From Dryomyza anilis (Eukaryota > Arthropoda > Insecta > Diptera > Dryomyzidae): DNA of 64,000 bases. The stretch spans positions 1,322,501 through 1,386,500 of the forward strand of contig OX638133.1 of assembly GCA_951804985.1 (NCBI GenBank), given 5' to 3'. How positions within the stretch are numbered: position 1 is the stretch's first letter; every line of letters starts with the position of its first letter. This document shows, in pieces, positions 12,121 through 24,384 of this stretch. Below the pieces are notes generated by a model. It saw only the letters and a program-made list of their open reading frames with translations. It searched no databases and had not been told where the DNA came from. The position numbers and the translations under genes were made by a program.

Positions 12121-12334
12121 TACACAGATAAAAATAATGGACGTAAATTTAGCAACCGATGTTAATTGCATTTATTAATCAATCCAGCAATGAAATTCAA
12201 TAATTAAATGAAAACCTTTGCTATTCTTCGTTATATAAGAAATTGTGTTCGCTAATATGAATATTTGTTCGGATTGATGCAATTAATATCGGTTGCTATA
12301 TTTACGAATATTTACGATTATTTTTTTCTGTGTA
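12121..12334. mobile_element. MITE with long inverted arms (TACACAG ends)
   Basis: 214 bp with TACACAGATAAAAATAAT at the left and TTATTTTTTTCTGTGTA at the right. The arms continue inward through GCAACCGATGTTAATTGCAT and its near complement, so most of the element folds back. No coding. Confidence 0.75.
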
Positions 12335-13090
12335 CATAATTTTAATGTGTTGATTCTAACTGTGTTTTTAGTTTTTTTTCCTATACGAGAAATATTCACA
12401 TTTTATGTATTTTGCATTATTCACAGCATTTTACAAACAACATTTTTTATGAAAACACAGCTATTGATTTAAAGTTAATTCGGTTATTGCACAGGAATAA
12501 ATAACGGAATGTTCTGGCATTAAGTCAACTTGAATATCGTTTATAGTTTGATTAAAATTAGCTGTTTATGTTGAAAATTTTAGAAATTAAAAACAATCTA
12601 TGAAATCAACGGAAAAGCATATTTAGTAAAAAAAAAAATTATATTTTAAATAATTGGTAATACCTATTTTGACAACGGTATTGGTTTTTCTGTGTCATTT
12701 CTAGTTTTTTAGTTATATGCTAAAAAACATAACAGTGAATTAAAAATTATTTTTATACAGTTGAAATTGAACCAAAAATTAATTTATCTCAAAAAACCAA
12801 AAAGTCACCGAAAAAGTAATACCATTGTCGAAATGAGTAGAATCATTAGTAATATTAATAATTTAAAAAAAAATATATTAAATAGCTATGCTTCTCTGGT
12901 GATTTCACAAATTCCTTGTTTTCTCAATTTTTTTAAGTTTAACCGGTTATTGCAACCAAATCATAAACGATATTCAAGTTATTTTAAAGCCATCACATTT
13001 CTTGATTTGTTCATAGACAATAACTGTTTCAATTTTTATTCAATGGCTGTTCAGTTTATTCATAAAAAAAGATTTTTTTAAAATGCAGTG
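12335..13090. other. AT-rich spacer
   Basis: A 106-codon plus-strand frame at 12761-13081 is low-complexity Lys/Asn/Ile/Phe sequence from AT-rich DNA. I do not count it as a gene. Confidence 0.4.
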
Positions 13091-13304
13091 CACCCAGAAA
13101 AAAATACTATATAAATAATAGTTTTTTACTATTAAAAAAAAACAATAGGATAAATTATTATTTAAATCGGAAAATACCATTAAATACTAGATAATACCAT
13201 GGCATTGTCTTTCAGTTTATATGAAAATATTTATTTGTTGTATACTATTAAATCAATAATTGTCCTATTGACCAATTTCAACGGGATTTGAGGGATTTTT
13301 TTCT
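13091..13304 (+). mobile_element. CACCCAGAAAAAAA MITE, copy 2
   Basis: About 214 bp beginning CACCCAGAAAAAAATACTAT. The right end is degraded (stops at TTTTTTTCTC). Same orientation and high similarity to the copy at 16698-16917. Confidence 0.85.
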
Positions 13305-13577
13305 CAAAAACGTTACGTATACGGAAAAAACAAAAACTCAGTTCATATCAGCACATTACAATTATGTAGAAATGATATAAAGGAAGACAGGGAGGAACAA
13401 AAGTTCTCATTTTGCCGAACAATCAAATGCATTTTTTAACTGGTACTAAATATAATTTCTATAATTTGTCATTTTTAATTTATTTAGATTTTATAAGCAC
13501 AATTTATATATTTATATTTTTGGACAGACAAAGCATCCTTTGTATTCGTTTCCCGTAAAATATGTATTAACCACAAT

Positions 13578-13788
13578 TAGCGTATTCACTGTTCATCATA
13601 TTTTAGTATGGTATTCGTACCATTTAGTATATATACGATACAATAATACAGAAACGTCAATTTGTTGTTGCATCCCTTATAAACGTGAAATACCACAAGT
13701 GTTGTATTTGAGAGTAGCCCTGAGGCATGTTTTTTGCTGTTGTATTTTATGAAATGAAGAAAAATACCATGAAACTGTGAATACGCTA
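13578..13788 (+). mobile_element. TAGCGTATTCAC MITE, copy 1
   Basis: 211 bp bounded by TAGCGTATTCACTGTTCAT and the inverse GTGAATACGCTA. The TA at each edge is the probable target duplication. A frame inside it repeats in the second copy, which explains two similar short open frames. Confidence 0.8.
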
Positions 13789-14598
13789 TATGTTTTCGTA
13801 GTTTACAAGACAATTAGTAGACAATTTAGAAAAATAACAAAATATTTACCAAAGTCCTACTATATTTTGATTTTATTGGAAATTTGCTTAAATTTGTATG
13901 CGGTAATTAAATAAATTAAATTATAATCTAATGTTGTTCAATGGTATTTATAAAGTTTTTATATAAAAAGCAAATTAGTACATACTAAACATTTGAACAT
14001 TGACAAGTTAATTTCCGATTTGTGTTAAATATGTCTTATTGGAAATATATTTAAAAAAAAAGCAATAAAATATTAAATTTTTATTACACTTTCTTTTAAA
14101 ATTGACTTTTAAGATGTATGTTCTAAAAAAATAATTGTTAAATTTAATATATGAAAAGGCTTTTCGAATGAAAAAATGTTCTCAGCAGTTGACACCTAAG
14201 TTTAGTATTTCAGTTGGAAATTGTTACAATGTTAAACTTTTTGTATACCCATTATCGAATATTTAAATATGTAGTTAAATTCTATTTCCACGATATATTT
14301 GAATTTGCTGTTTTTATTTTATTTTTTCAATTACAAAACAAGTAATTGTTGTATAAATCAACAGAATTAGCTGAAGTAGCTTTCAACATTTCAAACTATT
14401 ACTTATTTCAATTTAAAAATATGATCACTTGCAATAATAATTGTTCGCCTTAATTAAAACTATGTAATTTAACTAAACATTATTAGCACAAACACACTGT
14501 TTTCTATTTATATTATATATGTTAAATAAAAGTCCAGTGAATCTTTAATAAATCGCTGTCACTTATTAAGGTTTTCATTTATTTTTTTTTAATAATTA

Positions 14599-14850
14599 CC
14601 TTCGACTTCAATTGATTCAAATGGTTTTGATTTAGCTTTAGGCACAGACACAATACTTGGTCTGTTGCGCTTGTCGTTGTTGCTGCTTTGATTTTTTTTT
14701 GTATTATTGTTTATAACACGCGAATCGCACGAATATCTTTCGAATCACAACCGCACGCGGCGAACCACAAATGAATACAAAACGCAGAAAAGTTGCAAAC
14801 ACTTGTTTAAATACTAAGCCGACCGTGCAGTTGAGTTGAGTTGTGTGGAC
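14599..14850 (-). promoter_or_regulatory. Candidate distal promoter and untranslated first exon of the reductase gene
   Basis: On the minus strand there is a TATTTAAA box near 14809, an initiator-like TTCATTT near 14775, and a C/A-rich leader typical of Drosophila 5'UTRs (CAAAGCAGCAACAACGACAA) without ATG. It ends in a good donor, AAG|GTAATT, at 14601/14600. The acceptor 31 nt upstream of the reductase ATG (1932-1931) needs such an exon, and no other minus-strand gene lies between. If joined, the first intron is about 12.7 kb. Confidence 0.45.
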
Positions 14851-15329
14851 TGCAAGATGCTGCTGTTGGCCTAATGGCAGGGTTGACAAATAGCAACGCT
14901 TTCAAGGCATTTGAATATATCGTGAATACTCTAAAAATGTGACACATGAATAGATTCTGTATTTTAATACTTTTATAATATTAATAAAAAATATTCGATA
15001 AATGGGCCTCTCATAGGGCCTCTGTACATGAAATATTCCAAAATAATAAATCCTTAATATATGTATCGTCGTGGTAGTAGTAAATCACACCAAATACATT
15101 TTTAGAATAATATAAATTTTCAGTTTGTTGCTTGGTATTTTAGAAAGTAAAAATTATGGCGCATATTTAGGCAATTTAAGGTCTGCCCTAAAATTAAAAT
15201 CAGATTTTTGGCATTTTATTCTATACAAAATATGTCAAAAAGTCGTATATATTTATAAAGTTGACTTTAAATTGTCTATGATTATGCGCCGTATTTGTAA
15301 TTTTTTATGCTGAAATGACTTGTATTATT

Positions 15330-15743
15330 TAGCGTATTCACGGTTTCGTGGTATTGGTACGACATTGTACGAATACGACAGTACGGCAATTGAACTGTGA
15401 GCACCATTTTTTGCTTGTTAAAATATTTCGTCAAATAAATGCATCTGATTTTTATAAAATTAGGATTTTTTGAAATTATCATAAATATTCCTCGATTTCA
15501 AAAGAAAAACAAATAAATTAACATTTAATGTGCACTATTTGTCTTTAATTTCACTATTTTTCTTCATTTCAACAAAATACGTCAACAAAAACATGCCTCA
15601 GGGTTACTCTCAAATACAACACTTGTGGTATTTCACTTTTATAAGGAATGCAACAACAAATTGAAGTTTCTGTGCCATTGCATCGTATATATACTACATG
15701 GTATGAATACCTTACTAAAATACGATGAACTGTGAATACGCTA
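15330..15743 (-). mobile_element. TAGCGTATTCAC MITE, copy 2 (longer)
   Basis: 414 bp bounded by TAGCGTATTCACGGTTT and GTGAATACGCTA. The right half (about 15575-15743) is the inverse of copy 1 at 13578-13788. The left half carries about 200 bp that copy 1 lacks. Confidence 0.75.
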
Positions 15744-16697
15744 TTTATAAAGAAATTAATTTTTAGTAAACAAAAAGCGTACAAATATTTAAACCTATGA
15801 TGTGTGCGAATTCGACTAAATTGCTGACTAAATTAAATTTTGTCGGTAATGCAGTGCACTTATTAATTAAGCAAATTTTCGAACAGACTAAAGAACTAAA
15901 TTGGATGAAAACACACAGATAATCAAGTGAATATGGAATTTAAAAATTACCGGTTACCGAATAGAGATCAAATGAAAAGCAGTTCACAGACTGTAGCACA
16001 GACATTAATACTTTTGGAGATATGGCAGATATATTTTTTGTAATTTTTCAAAAAAGTGTTATTTCTAATACCTTACAATGTAAATCAATTTTATACTAAT
16101 GAAATTATTTGATACTAACTAAAATATATTAAGCCATCGTTTTTTAATCGGCCTAATAGTGTTATTGTTATTGAATGAGTACACTTTTTTGTTGCAATAT
16201 CTACTTCATAGCCAAAAAAAATATACCCTCAGAAAAAAGGTTACGGTTTAATAGAATATATAAACATAGTAAGCGGATTTACATCAATCGCGTAAAATTC
16301 GTATATAGCGAAAATTTCGTAAATAGAAGACATTTACGAAAATATTGTATGAAAATATTTTACTTATAATAAATATATTTAAGTTATATTTAAATAAGTA
16401 ACTTAAATATATTTTCTTATATAGTTTGCTCTATCTTTTCGTTATTTGTCAGTAAATTAATTTATAAATAGAAATGTTTGTTTATTTAACTGTTAATCAA
16501 TACATCTTAATCAATACATGACATGAATCCCCTTAATATTTAGTCGTTTATTTTCAAATCTTATAGAAAAGCTACACAAAAAAATAAGTATTTTTGTTGT
16601 TTTGTTGAAAGCATTTTGTTGAAATTGTGACGTTGAATTATATACTAAATTTGGAATTTTAATATCCTAATATTTTTAGTTATTTTACACATTTGTG
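15744..16697. other. AT-rich spacer, no gene seen
   Basis: No supported feature. Confidence 0.4.
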
Positions 16698-16917
16698 CAC
16701 CCAGAAAAAAATACTATATAAATAATAGTTTTTTACTATTAAAAATAGTCAATAGGATAAATTATTAATTTAATCGGAAAACACCATTAAATACTAGAAA
16801 ATTCCATGACATTGCCATTGATTTTATATGAAAAGATTAATTTTTTGTATACTATTAAATCAATAATTGTCCTATTGACCAATTTTAATGGGATTTGAGG
16901 GAATTTTTTTCTGGGTG
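16698..16917 (+). mobile_element. CACCCAGAAAAAAA MITE, copy 3
   Basis: 220 bp with intact ends CACCCAGAAAAAAA and TTTTTTTCTGGGTG. TG flanks both sides. This is the best-preserved copy of the three. Confidence 0.88.
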
Positions 16918-18531
16918 TGTATACTAAATTTTTGCTGTGTATAATACCCAGAGATGCCATTTTCCATCAAAGCGTTTCATAATTATATTTATTTAATAAT
17001 CAATTATTATTTGGAAATATGTATTTAACTATTTGCCTAATATATATTTCAAGAGTGAGAGAGAAAGAAAATTTTGAGTGATCGGTACAACGACGTGTTT
17101 ACTATGTTAACATTCGTTCCACAAAAACCTGTTGTCCACAACAGGTAATATTGTTGCCTCACGTTGCAAGCTCCGATTTTAAAGCTTGCGGCATAAACAA
17201 TCAATAAACATGTGACGAATCTTGCAGATTGTAGATATATCTATCTTATACGGTTATTTGATTTAGCGCCAGTCGCTTGCCAATGTTCAACACTTTCTTT
17301 CAAGGTCGATACAGAGCACTTGACTAGCCACCAATCGTCACAAAAATTAAACATTGTCAAAAAAATATAAATCTTTAATTTGTATCTTTCCAGACACTTT
17401 GTTACTAATGCAACCAAGACAAATATTATTTTGAATTCTCGTTTTTGTTCTGCTTCAAAGCAGGCATTTAATTGTTTCGACTTCTTAACGATTATAATGA
17501 TACTTATTTAAACTTTGAATTGAGAGTACTTACAATATATATATATACCATTTTTTTTTAATTTAAAAAAAAAATAAAAATTAAAACTTTATATGTAGCG
17601 TAACTTTTTTTATAATGGAAAACGTTTCCATATAAAATGAAAATGAATTAATAAAATAAATTGAAAGTTTCTTTAAAATATATAAACGCTATTTCAAGTA
17701 AATTTTCCTCGATATTATGAAACCATATTCTGAGTGTATTAGAATTTTTCTTATATATTGAATAGCGCCTGTCTCTAATGTTTTTGTTTTTATTTGAATT
17801 AATGTATTTTTGGTCGATATCTATACATTACATAGTATTTATGATTATTAAGTATTATTTTTCTAAAAGTAATATATTTCCAACCATATAATATTGAAAC
17901 ACATAAATCCCATATATGGTTTCATGAGTTTATTGACCAGAAACCACATCTTATTAATTGGCAAATCTTTGTTATTCCGTTAATTTGTATGATTTGAAAA
18001 CGTTTTTAATTGGTGTATTATGTAAACTATTGCGACGACAAAACACTGCAAAAGATTTGATTTATTAATTTACAAACGAAAGTTGTGGGGAAAATATTTT
18101 TATTTTTTTGCGAATATTTAATTTATGCATCTCGCATGCATCGCTGTGTGGAAGATAAAGACAATGATAATTAGAGATGACATACATACTTTCATTAATT
18201 TTAATAATTTGTTCAAAGCTTTTTTTTTTTAAATGTATTTAATAAATATATTATATAATTTTTATATTTATTATTTATTTGGAATCAAAAAATGGCTAAG
18301 GCTATGGCATTTTGAGAAAAACACGACAAACGTGTCAAATTTAAATATATAAAATGTTAAATGTCAAATAGGATTCCGTAAACAATCAAATTTTAACATT
18401 TTTTAAAACATGTACCCCGAATCAGGGTGCTATAATCTAAAATATGGACCTTTTGACTAATTTTAATGCATAATTTGTTTTTAATATATATCAATATGAA
18501 AAATAAGTTCAAAACTCATATAAATATATAT
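16918..18531. other. AT-rich spacer, no gene seen
   Basis: A GC-richer stretch at 17060-17360 is unique but shows no coding frame. The rest is AT-rich. Confidence 0.4.
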
Positions 18532-19046
18532 TGTTACGAAAAGAGGTAATTTGCCCCACTGTGCAAGCATTCAACAATAATAAATGAGACGCAAGACAAT
18601 TCAGCGCACTAAGCAATGTGTTAGAAAGAGACGGAAGATCATTCAGCGTACTGGGCAATGTGCGAGAAAGAGATGGAAGATCAGCGCATTAAAACACATG
18701 AGTGCGAATGAGATGCCAATAGCATGCGTCATTCACGAAACGAGTAGAAGGTTCTCGAAACAAGTCGAACTGATGCAAGCAGTATATAAGGACGCTGCAT
18801 CTGAGGCACAGCACTTCAGTAGTAATTGGAAAGTGGTCGAGTCCGTCTCGTGTGAGAACAATGCCAAGTTAAATAGTGGACATGCAGCAGTTGTTAGAAT
18901 TTGTTATTAGTAAAGTTGTTTATTAAAGTGAATTAATAAAGTTAATTGTTATAATTTAAACCAAACATAAGAGTGTTTTTATTTTGTACACAATCCAGCG
19001 ATACGAACTCGTTGAACAGTTTTCCGTAGACTGAATTTTCGTAACA
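18532..19046 (+). mobile_element. Solo LTR of a Ty3/gypsy-type retrotransposon
   Basis: 515 bp beginning TGTTACGAAAAG and ending TTTTCGTAACA, so it has TG...CA termini inside an 11-bp inverted repeat. It is flanked by the 4-bp direct repeat ATAT. It contains a TATA box (AGTATATAAGGACG near 18780) and AATAAA signals near 18930, in plus orientation. No internal region is present, as expected after LTR-LTR recombination. A 108-codon frame inside (18584-18910) is Arg/Lys-rich and is not recognised as a retroelement protein. Confidence 0.85.
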
Positions 19047-19534
19047 ATATTTATTCGATAAATAAAAATACATCCTGCGATATAGAAAAATGTGCACTAA
19101 GAAATTTTATTAAATTGCATTAAAGCTGCATTTCGAATGAACATTTTATAATATATATTTTTTTTAATGCAACCAATATAATATGCGGTTTAAGTTATAC
19201 AACTTCGATATAATAATTTAGATTACATTATATATTTCAAATGTATAATCAAAGTGACATTATAAATTACAATCAATTCCTAAGCAAGGGAAAGAACAGA
19301 TAAAAAACGATAGTTTGGGAATTGAAGATACGTGAAATATTTTGCATAAAGTGAGTCGTTGAAATCACAAATATTTCAAGAAAATATTCGATTAATTTTA
19401 TAAATTATTTATATGTATAAGGCTTTTAATTTGTTATGTATATTAAATTTGTTACATGTATACATAATGTATACATAACAGAAAAGACTTTGTACATTTA
19501 TTTGATAATGTATATATTGTATATTTAAACTATT

Positions 19535-19890
19535 AAGGGCCGTTTTCAAAATATCCAGTTACGTGTTCCATATCGTTGTTGTAAAATGAAAAATCACCAC
19601 TACATTTTCAAAATGCCAACTATTCATTTACAAAAATCTTTATATATCTGTCAATTTGTATTCGATAATCTCCACACATGATAATAAAATGTAAATCTAT
19701 CAACTGATAACTCAACTTTAAAAATGCATCAATTACTTTTTATAGTATTAATCAACAAAATCGAAATTAAGGTTTTTCATAAAATTGTATTTGGTGACTT
19801 TTCGTTCTACAACGACGATATATTCTATGGGTAACTCGTAAGTTAAAGTGACATTTACCGTTTCACTGAAGATGGTGAAAACGGTCCTAA
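19535..19890. mobile_element. AAGGGCCGTTTTCA MITE, long copy
   Basis: About 356 bp bounded by TTAAGGGCCGTTTTCA and TGAAAACGGTCCTAA. A 114-bp relative at 40070-40183 and an end-less relative at about 32960-33225 share internal words such as ATTGGTGACTTTTCGTTCT-type sequence. Confidence 0.8.
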
Positions 19891-20502
19891 ATCATATTGA
19901 CCAAATTATATAATTTTGAATTTACGAGTATGCTGAGTGTTTATTTAATGGATTGATTGTCATATGTTGCAACTCGTTCCACGCCTGCCTTATTCCCGCT
20001 CCTTCAACATCCATCATAACAGCACTAGTTCCCCGAAATGTGTGTCATGTTGTTGAATGATAATATCTGGCCTCTGTTGTATATATAATTAAAGGGCTCA
20101 TTACAACCGCAAAGCAGTTGCGTAAAATGCGTAATGTCTTCAAATTTCATAGTTTGCTGCACATGCAAATCAAACGGAAACAGCGTCGAAGAACATTTGA
20201 AATTTAAAAGAGCGGCATAGCATTTGCGTTTTGCTTACTTGCCTATGTTGCAAGCGGACATCATTGTCGCAGTTCAACGAACTAAATCAGTTGTTGGCAC
20301 ATACACTTTATATTAAAGAAGTTCCAAACAAATTCGTATAACTTAAATAAAGAGCAATTTGTTGATTTCATATAAGTGATATAAATAAAAACAAATACAA
20401 ATTTCGTCTCGATTCTTGGCGCTACGAAATAGCCCCCAATGAAATAATCTCCAAAGAAATAAATCCCAAAAAAATATGAAGTATTTACAATAAATAATAT
20501 AA
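19891..20502. other. Spacer, no gene seen
   Basis: Some GC-richer unique sequence around 19970-20300; no frame or RNA gene supported. Confidence 0.4.
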
Positions 20503-20682
20503 GGCATGGTTTCCATACTATCTTTCGCTATCACTCGTCATCACTATTTCGCCGTCTTATAGCATGGGAGGATAACGAAAGATAAAGAAAGTTGAAATAT
20601 TTGAACTTTTGCTATCACTTGGTATCACAACGAAACAGTGATGACGAGTGATAGCAAAAGATAACATGGAAATCATACATAA
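20503..20682. mobile_element. Hairpin MITE with about 48-bp arms
   Basis: The arm at about 20504-20552 (containing CGCTATCACTCGTCATCACT) is repeated inverted at about 20633-20680 with roughly five mismatches. About 80 nt separate the arms. Confidence 0.75.
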
Positions 20683-20795
20683 TACTCAAAAGAAATGAAA
20701 TAATGCACAAAACCAAAATTGAATATGTTGGGTGTTATTTGAAATGAAATAACCCCCAAATAGAAAGAAATATTCAAAGACATTAAATATTTAAA

Positions 20796-20935
20796 TTAGA
20801 GATGGGCACGTGAGCAAATTTGAGTGTCAATCACGCGTGATAACGTCTGATTGTGATTACATCTTAATTTACTCACGTGATTGTCAGAAATATTATTTCA
20901 TGAGTTAAAATTCATCACGCACATGCCCGCTCTAA
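20796..20935. mobile_element. Short MITE with TTAGAG ends
   Basis: 140 bp from TTAGAGATGGGC to GCCCGCTCTAA. The interior repeats TCACGTGA/TCACGCGTGA palindromes. Non-coding. Confidence 0.6.
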
Positions 20936-20984
20936 TTAAAATGTACACCGAAAATAATATTATATCAATTTAATATTATTTTCA

Positions 20985-21960
20985 TTTGGATTCCGTTGAT
21001 CGATTGAAATAATTAAAAAGAAATTAAATCTGCAAAATCCACCTATAAAATATGCCAACTTTGACCGCTTTTCGACACTCCGTTCGCGAGTTATGAGCAT
21101 TTAAAGAAATGTTTTAAAGACCCTAGAAGCCCTTGCATTCCGTCGATCGATTGAAATAATTTAAAAGGCAAATTAAATCTGCAAAATCCACCTGTAAAAT
21201 ATGCCAACCTCTCTACGACGCTCCGATTTATGAACATTTAAAGAAATGTTTTAAAGATTCTAGGATTCCTTTGAATTCCGTAAATCGATTGAAATAATTT
21301 AAATGGCAAAATCCATATATAAAATACACCAACTTTGAGCCCTCTACGACGCACAGAGGGTCAGAAGGGACTTTTGCGTCTCATAAATCTGTAACTTTTG
21401 TTGTACAAGAGATAAATGGACAAAATATTAGATAGAGTTAGTTAATAGATGTATATTGCTGTTGTGAAAATGGGCGGAGTTGGAAAAGAGGGAGTGGCAT
21501 ATTTTACTAACGAAAGTTAAATGATATTATATATGCCTATAACTTATTAAGAGATAAATTGATGAAACTTTGGATTTATTTACTCTATGTTTGTATCTTG
21601 TGATAGTAGAAAAATGGGTGGAATCGGAAAAGGGCGTGGCACTATTATATATGTATGTCGAACAAATAATGTTTGCACTTATTAGCCTTTAACTTTTGAA
21701 GTTTAAAAGATAACTGAACGAAACTTTGACCTTAGTTAGCTTATAATGATACCATTATTCTTTTAAATTAAATTAAATTAAATGGGCGGAAATGAAAAAG
21801 GGGGAGTGGCAGTATCATATGTAAAAGTTTAATGTCAACAGAGATAAATGAATGAAATTTTGGATTCATATAGTTATTAGTTATACACATCTTTCTGTGA
21901 AAAATGTAAAAAATCTGAAAAGGGGGAGTGGCAATTTTCGTATATTAAAAGGTGTTTTTA
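20985..21960. repeat. Diverged tandem/dispersed repeat block
   Basis: TTGAAATAATT followed by AAATCTGCAAAATCCACC and TATGCCAAC recurs near 21000, 21150 and 21290. From 21470 a second word, GGGGGAGTGGCA with GGGCGGA upstream, recurs near 21470, 21630, 21790 and 21920. This is a decayed long dispersed repeat; there is no coding. Confidence 0.6.
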
Positions 21961-23460
21961 ACACTCATTTATCTGTAACTTTTTTGTTTTAAGAGATAAG
22001 CAGTTCAAAATTTGGATTAAATTAGTTTATGAATACACCTTATACTATTTCATATACTACAGTTCAATTTTTTTTTTTGAAAAATGTAAATTTTTGCCAC
22101 ATAATTATCTGCAACTTTAGTATTTCGTTAGATACAGGAGTGTATTTGATTAGATATTGATATCGGTCCAAAAATGGACCGAATCGGACAAGCGGAAGTG
22201 ATATTTTTCTTATATCAAGTTCAGTGAAAAATCCTAGAATTTAACAATTATGATTGCACTTATGATATATGTAAATGCCACTGAATTTCTTGCATTAAGT
22301 CCATTGAGGTAAAACGTTCTAAAACATGAACGGAATAACCGATTTTGATGATTTTGGTGTAACATTATTTGTATTAATGCCAGCAGTAATATTTCCTATG
22401 TCTATATATTATAAATATTAGAATGAAGGGTATACCCGCATATATATAATCGCATAATCGCATATTTTCGAAGTTATGATATTTTTTAGTAAAATCGTTA
22501 TAAATTCTGAACGGGTCAACCAATTTTTATGAAATATGCATTGAAATATTTGTCAGAACGTAAGTATTATTAAAAACTATATTTAGTTAACTTTAAGAAG
22601 TATCATTAAAAACCAGGGAACTGGGTCACAGCACAATGAATATAACCCTGCTTGAGTGCTGTGGCTCTATTTTTATCCCAAAAAAAAAAACCCTTTCGCA
22701 TTGAAAATATTTTATTTTTGCCAAAAATCAAATATTTCTTTTTTGACACGTCTTATATTTTGCGCAAATTTGCGCACTATCTCCTTCAGTTTTATAAATA
22801 ACCATTAAATTGTATATACAAATTAATTAAAATTTCTTTCGGCGAGGAACAGCGCGATAGTTAAAAGTTTAACCAAATATGCACCTACTCTTTAATTTTT
22901 AACAGTGTACGTAAGCATATTATAACAATTCTAAAAACATACATTTGGTTCAGAACATTTCGAAAAATACGTTTAAAACATTGCACGAAAAAATTAAAAA
23001 AAAAAGATTAATTTATTTTTCATGTTTAAGCATGTTTCGTGTATAAAAAATAAAAATAATGCAAAAAATGTTTTGCATTATTTTTATCAATAATTTATCT
23101 TTCTAAAACCGTTTATTTCATTCATTTCCGACGTCTTTCACCTAAAGTATTTATGAGACGCTAATGCGGTTTCTGACATTTTTAAGGATTCTTTGGATTC
23201 TGTTGATCGATTGAAATGTTAGCAGAGTCAATTAAATTAACGAATTAATTGTTTCAAATACATAAAGATTGAATTTTAAAATGCCAAATATAAAAAAATG
23301 TTTGATACTAATTTACAGAAATTAATTTAAAGTTCTGAAAACGGTCTGAAAGGTTTGAAAAACGAGGAAGAAAATGTATGTGTATGTATTAAAAAGACAG
23401 AATAAAATGTCGCAAAATGAACGATTGATAGAAATTTGTAATTATAGTAATTTTATAAAA
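21961..23460. other. AT-rich spacer, no gene seen
   Basis: It continues the decayed repeat and then simple AT-rich DNA. A short stem with ACAGCAC/GTGCTGT arms lies at about 22628-22668. Confidence 0.4.
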
Positions 23461-23797
23461 AATAATTAATTAATTGAATGATTAATGAGAGCATCCCTGA
23501 TCAGTTATCCAGTTATCCACTCGTCACTGTCATATGTCACTCGCCAGTAATTTTTCGGTATTGCCAGCTCAAATTTAGAAAAACTGGATTTGAAATGTGG
23601 TACACTAACCAAAATAAAATATGTATACAACTTCTATCTCAATTAAGAAAACAAAGTTTGGATAACAATTGAGATTGTAAGTAAAGTATGTCACATTTTT
23701 TTAAAATTTTTAATTGGAAATAAATTAATTTTCAGGAATTCGGCACAAGAAGTGCAACTTCGGCGAGCCTTTGGCACATGTTTAGTTAAGAGTTTAA

Positions 23798-23917
23798 ATG
23801 CAGTGGGTGAGTTACTGGATGAGCTGTTCGCTGCCATCCTGCTTTACCATCTGTCCATTCATTCAACGCCTATCCATTGAGCCAGAAGACATTGCTCTTA
23901 ATGATTATTGTAGTTAA
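23798..23917 (+). CDS. Candidate 39-residue small ORF (weak)
   Basis: An ATG-initiated frame of 39 codons (starting MQWVSYWMSC, ending LNDYCS) lies in a small GC-richer island. Just upstream, a TTTTCAG acceptor at about 23737 leads into an exon-like stretch. I do not recognise the peptide. It could equally be untranslated sequence or chance. Confidence 0.15.
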   Translation: MQWVSYWMSCSLPSCFTICPFIQRLSIEPEDIALNDYCS

Positions 23918-24384
23918 GAACTACCATATCTAATCATAATTAACATCATTAAATAATAAAATTATTAAATTATAACTTACATTTTGTTTGATTTTTTTAA
24001 AGCAAAAACAACATTAAATTAAATATAGTTGAATGCCAGAAGATTGAGGTGTCATCACTGTATAATGATATGACAATCTCATATTTTTAAAAACCTACAA
24101 TATATTTCTGAGGGTGTAATAAAACATAGGAAATGACTTTTAACGCAGAATAATAAAATACCACAAATGGAGATTTTCCAATTGAGTTAGCAACATTGCC
24201 CTCACGCATATCGTCGTCTCTGTCGCTCCTCCAACAAATAATTAAAAATAAAATTTCTTCTTTTGAAAGGTCGCAAGTGGTAAGTTTGCTTCAATCGAGA
24301 TCCGCATGTTAATTCGCGGAGAAATTTCACATATAAATCGAAATAATATTTTTCACCCTCATAAAGTCCAACGCAGCACCCGAA

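Noticed and set aside
18584..18910. 108-codon Arg/Lys-rich frame
   Set aside because: It lies wholly inside a solo LTR and contains the LTR TATA box; it is not a retroelement protein.
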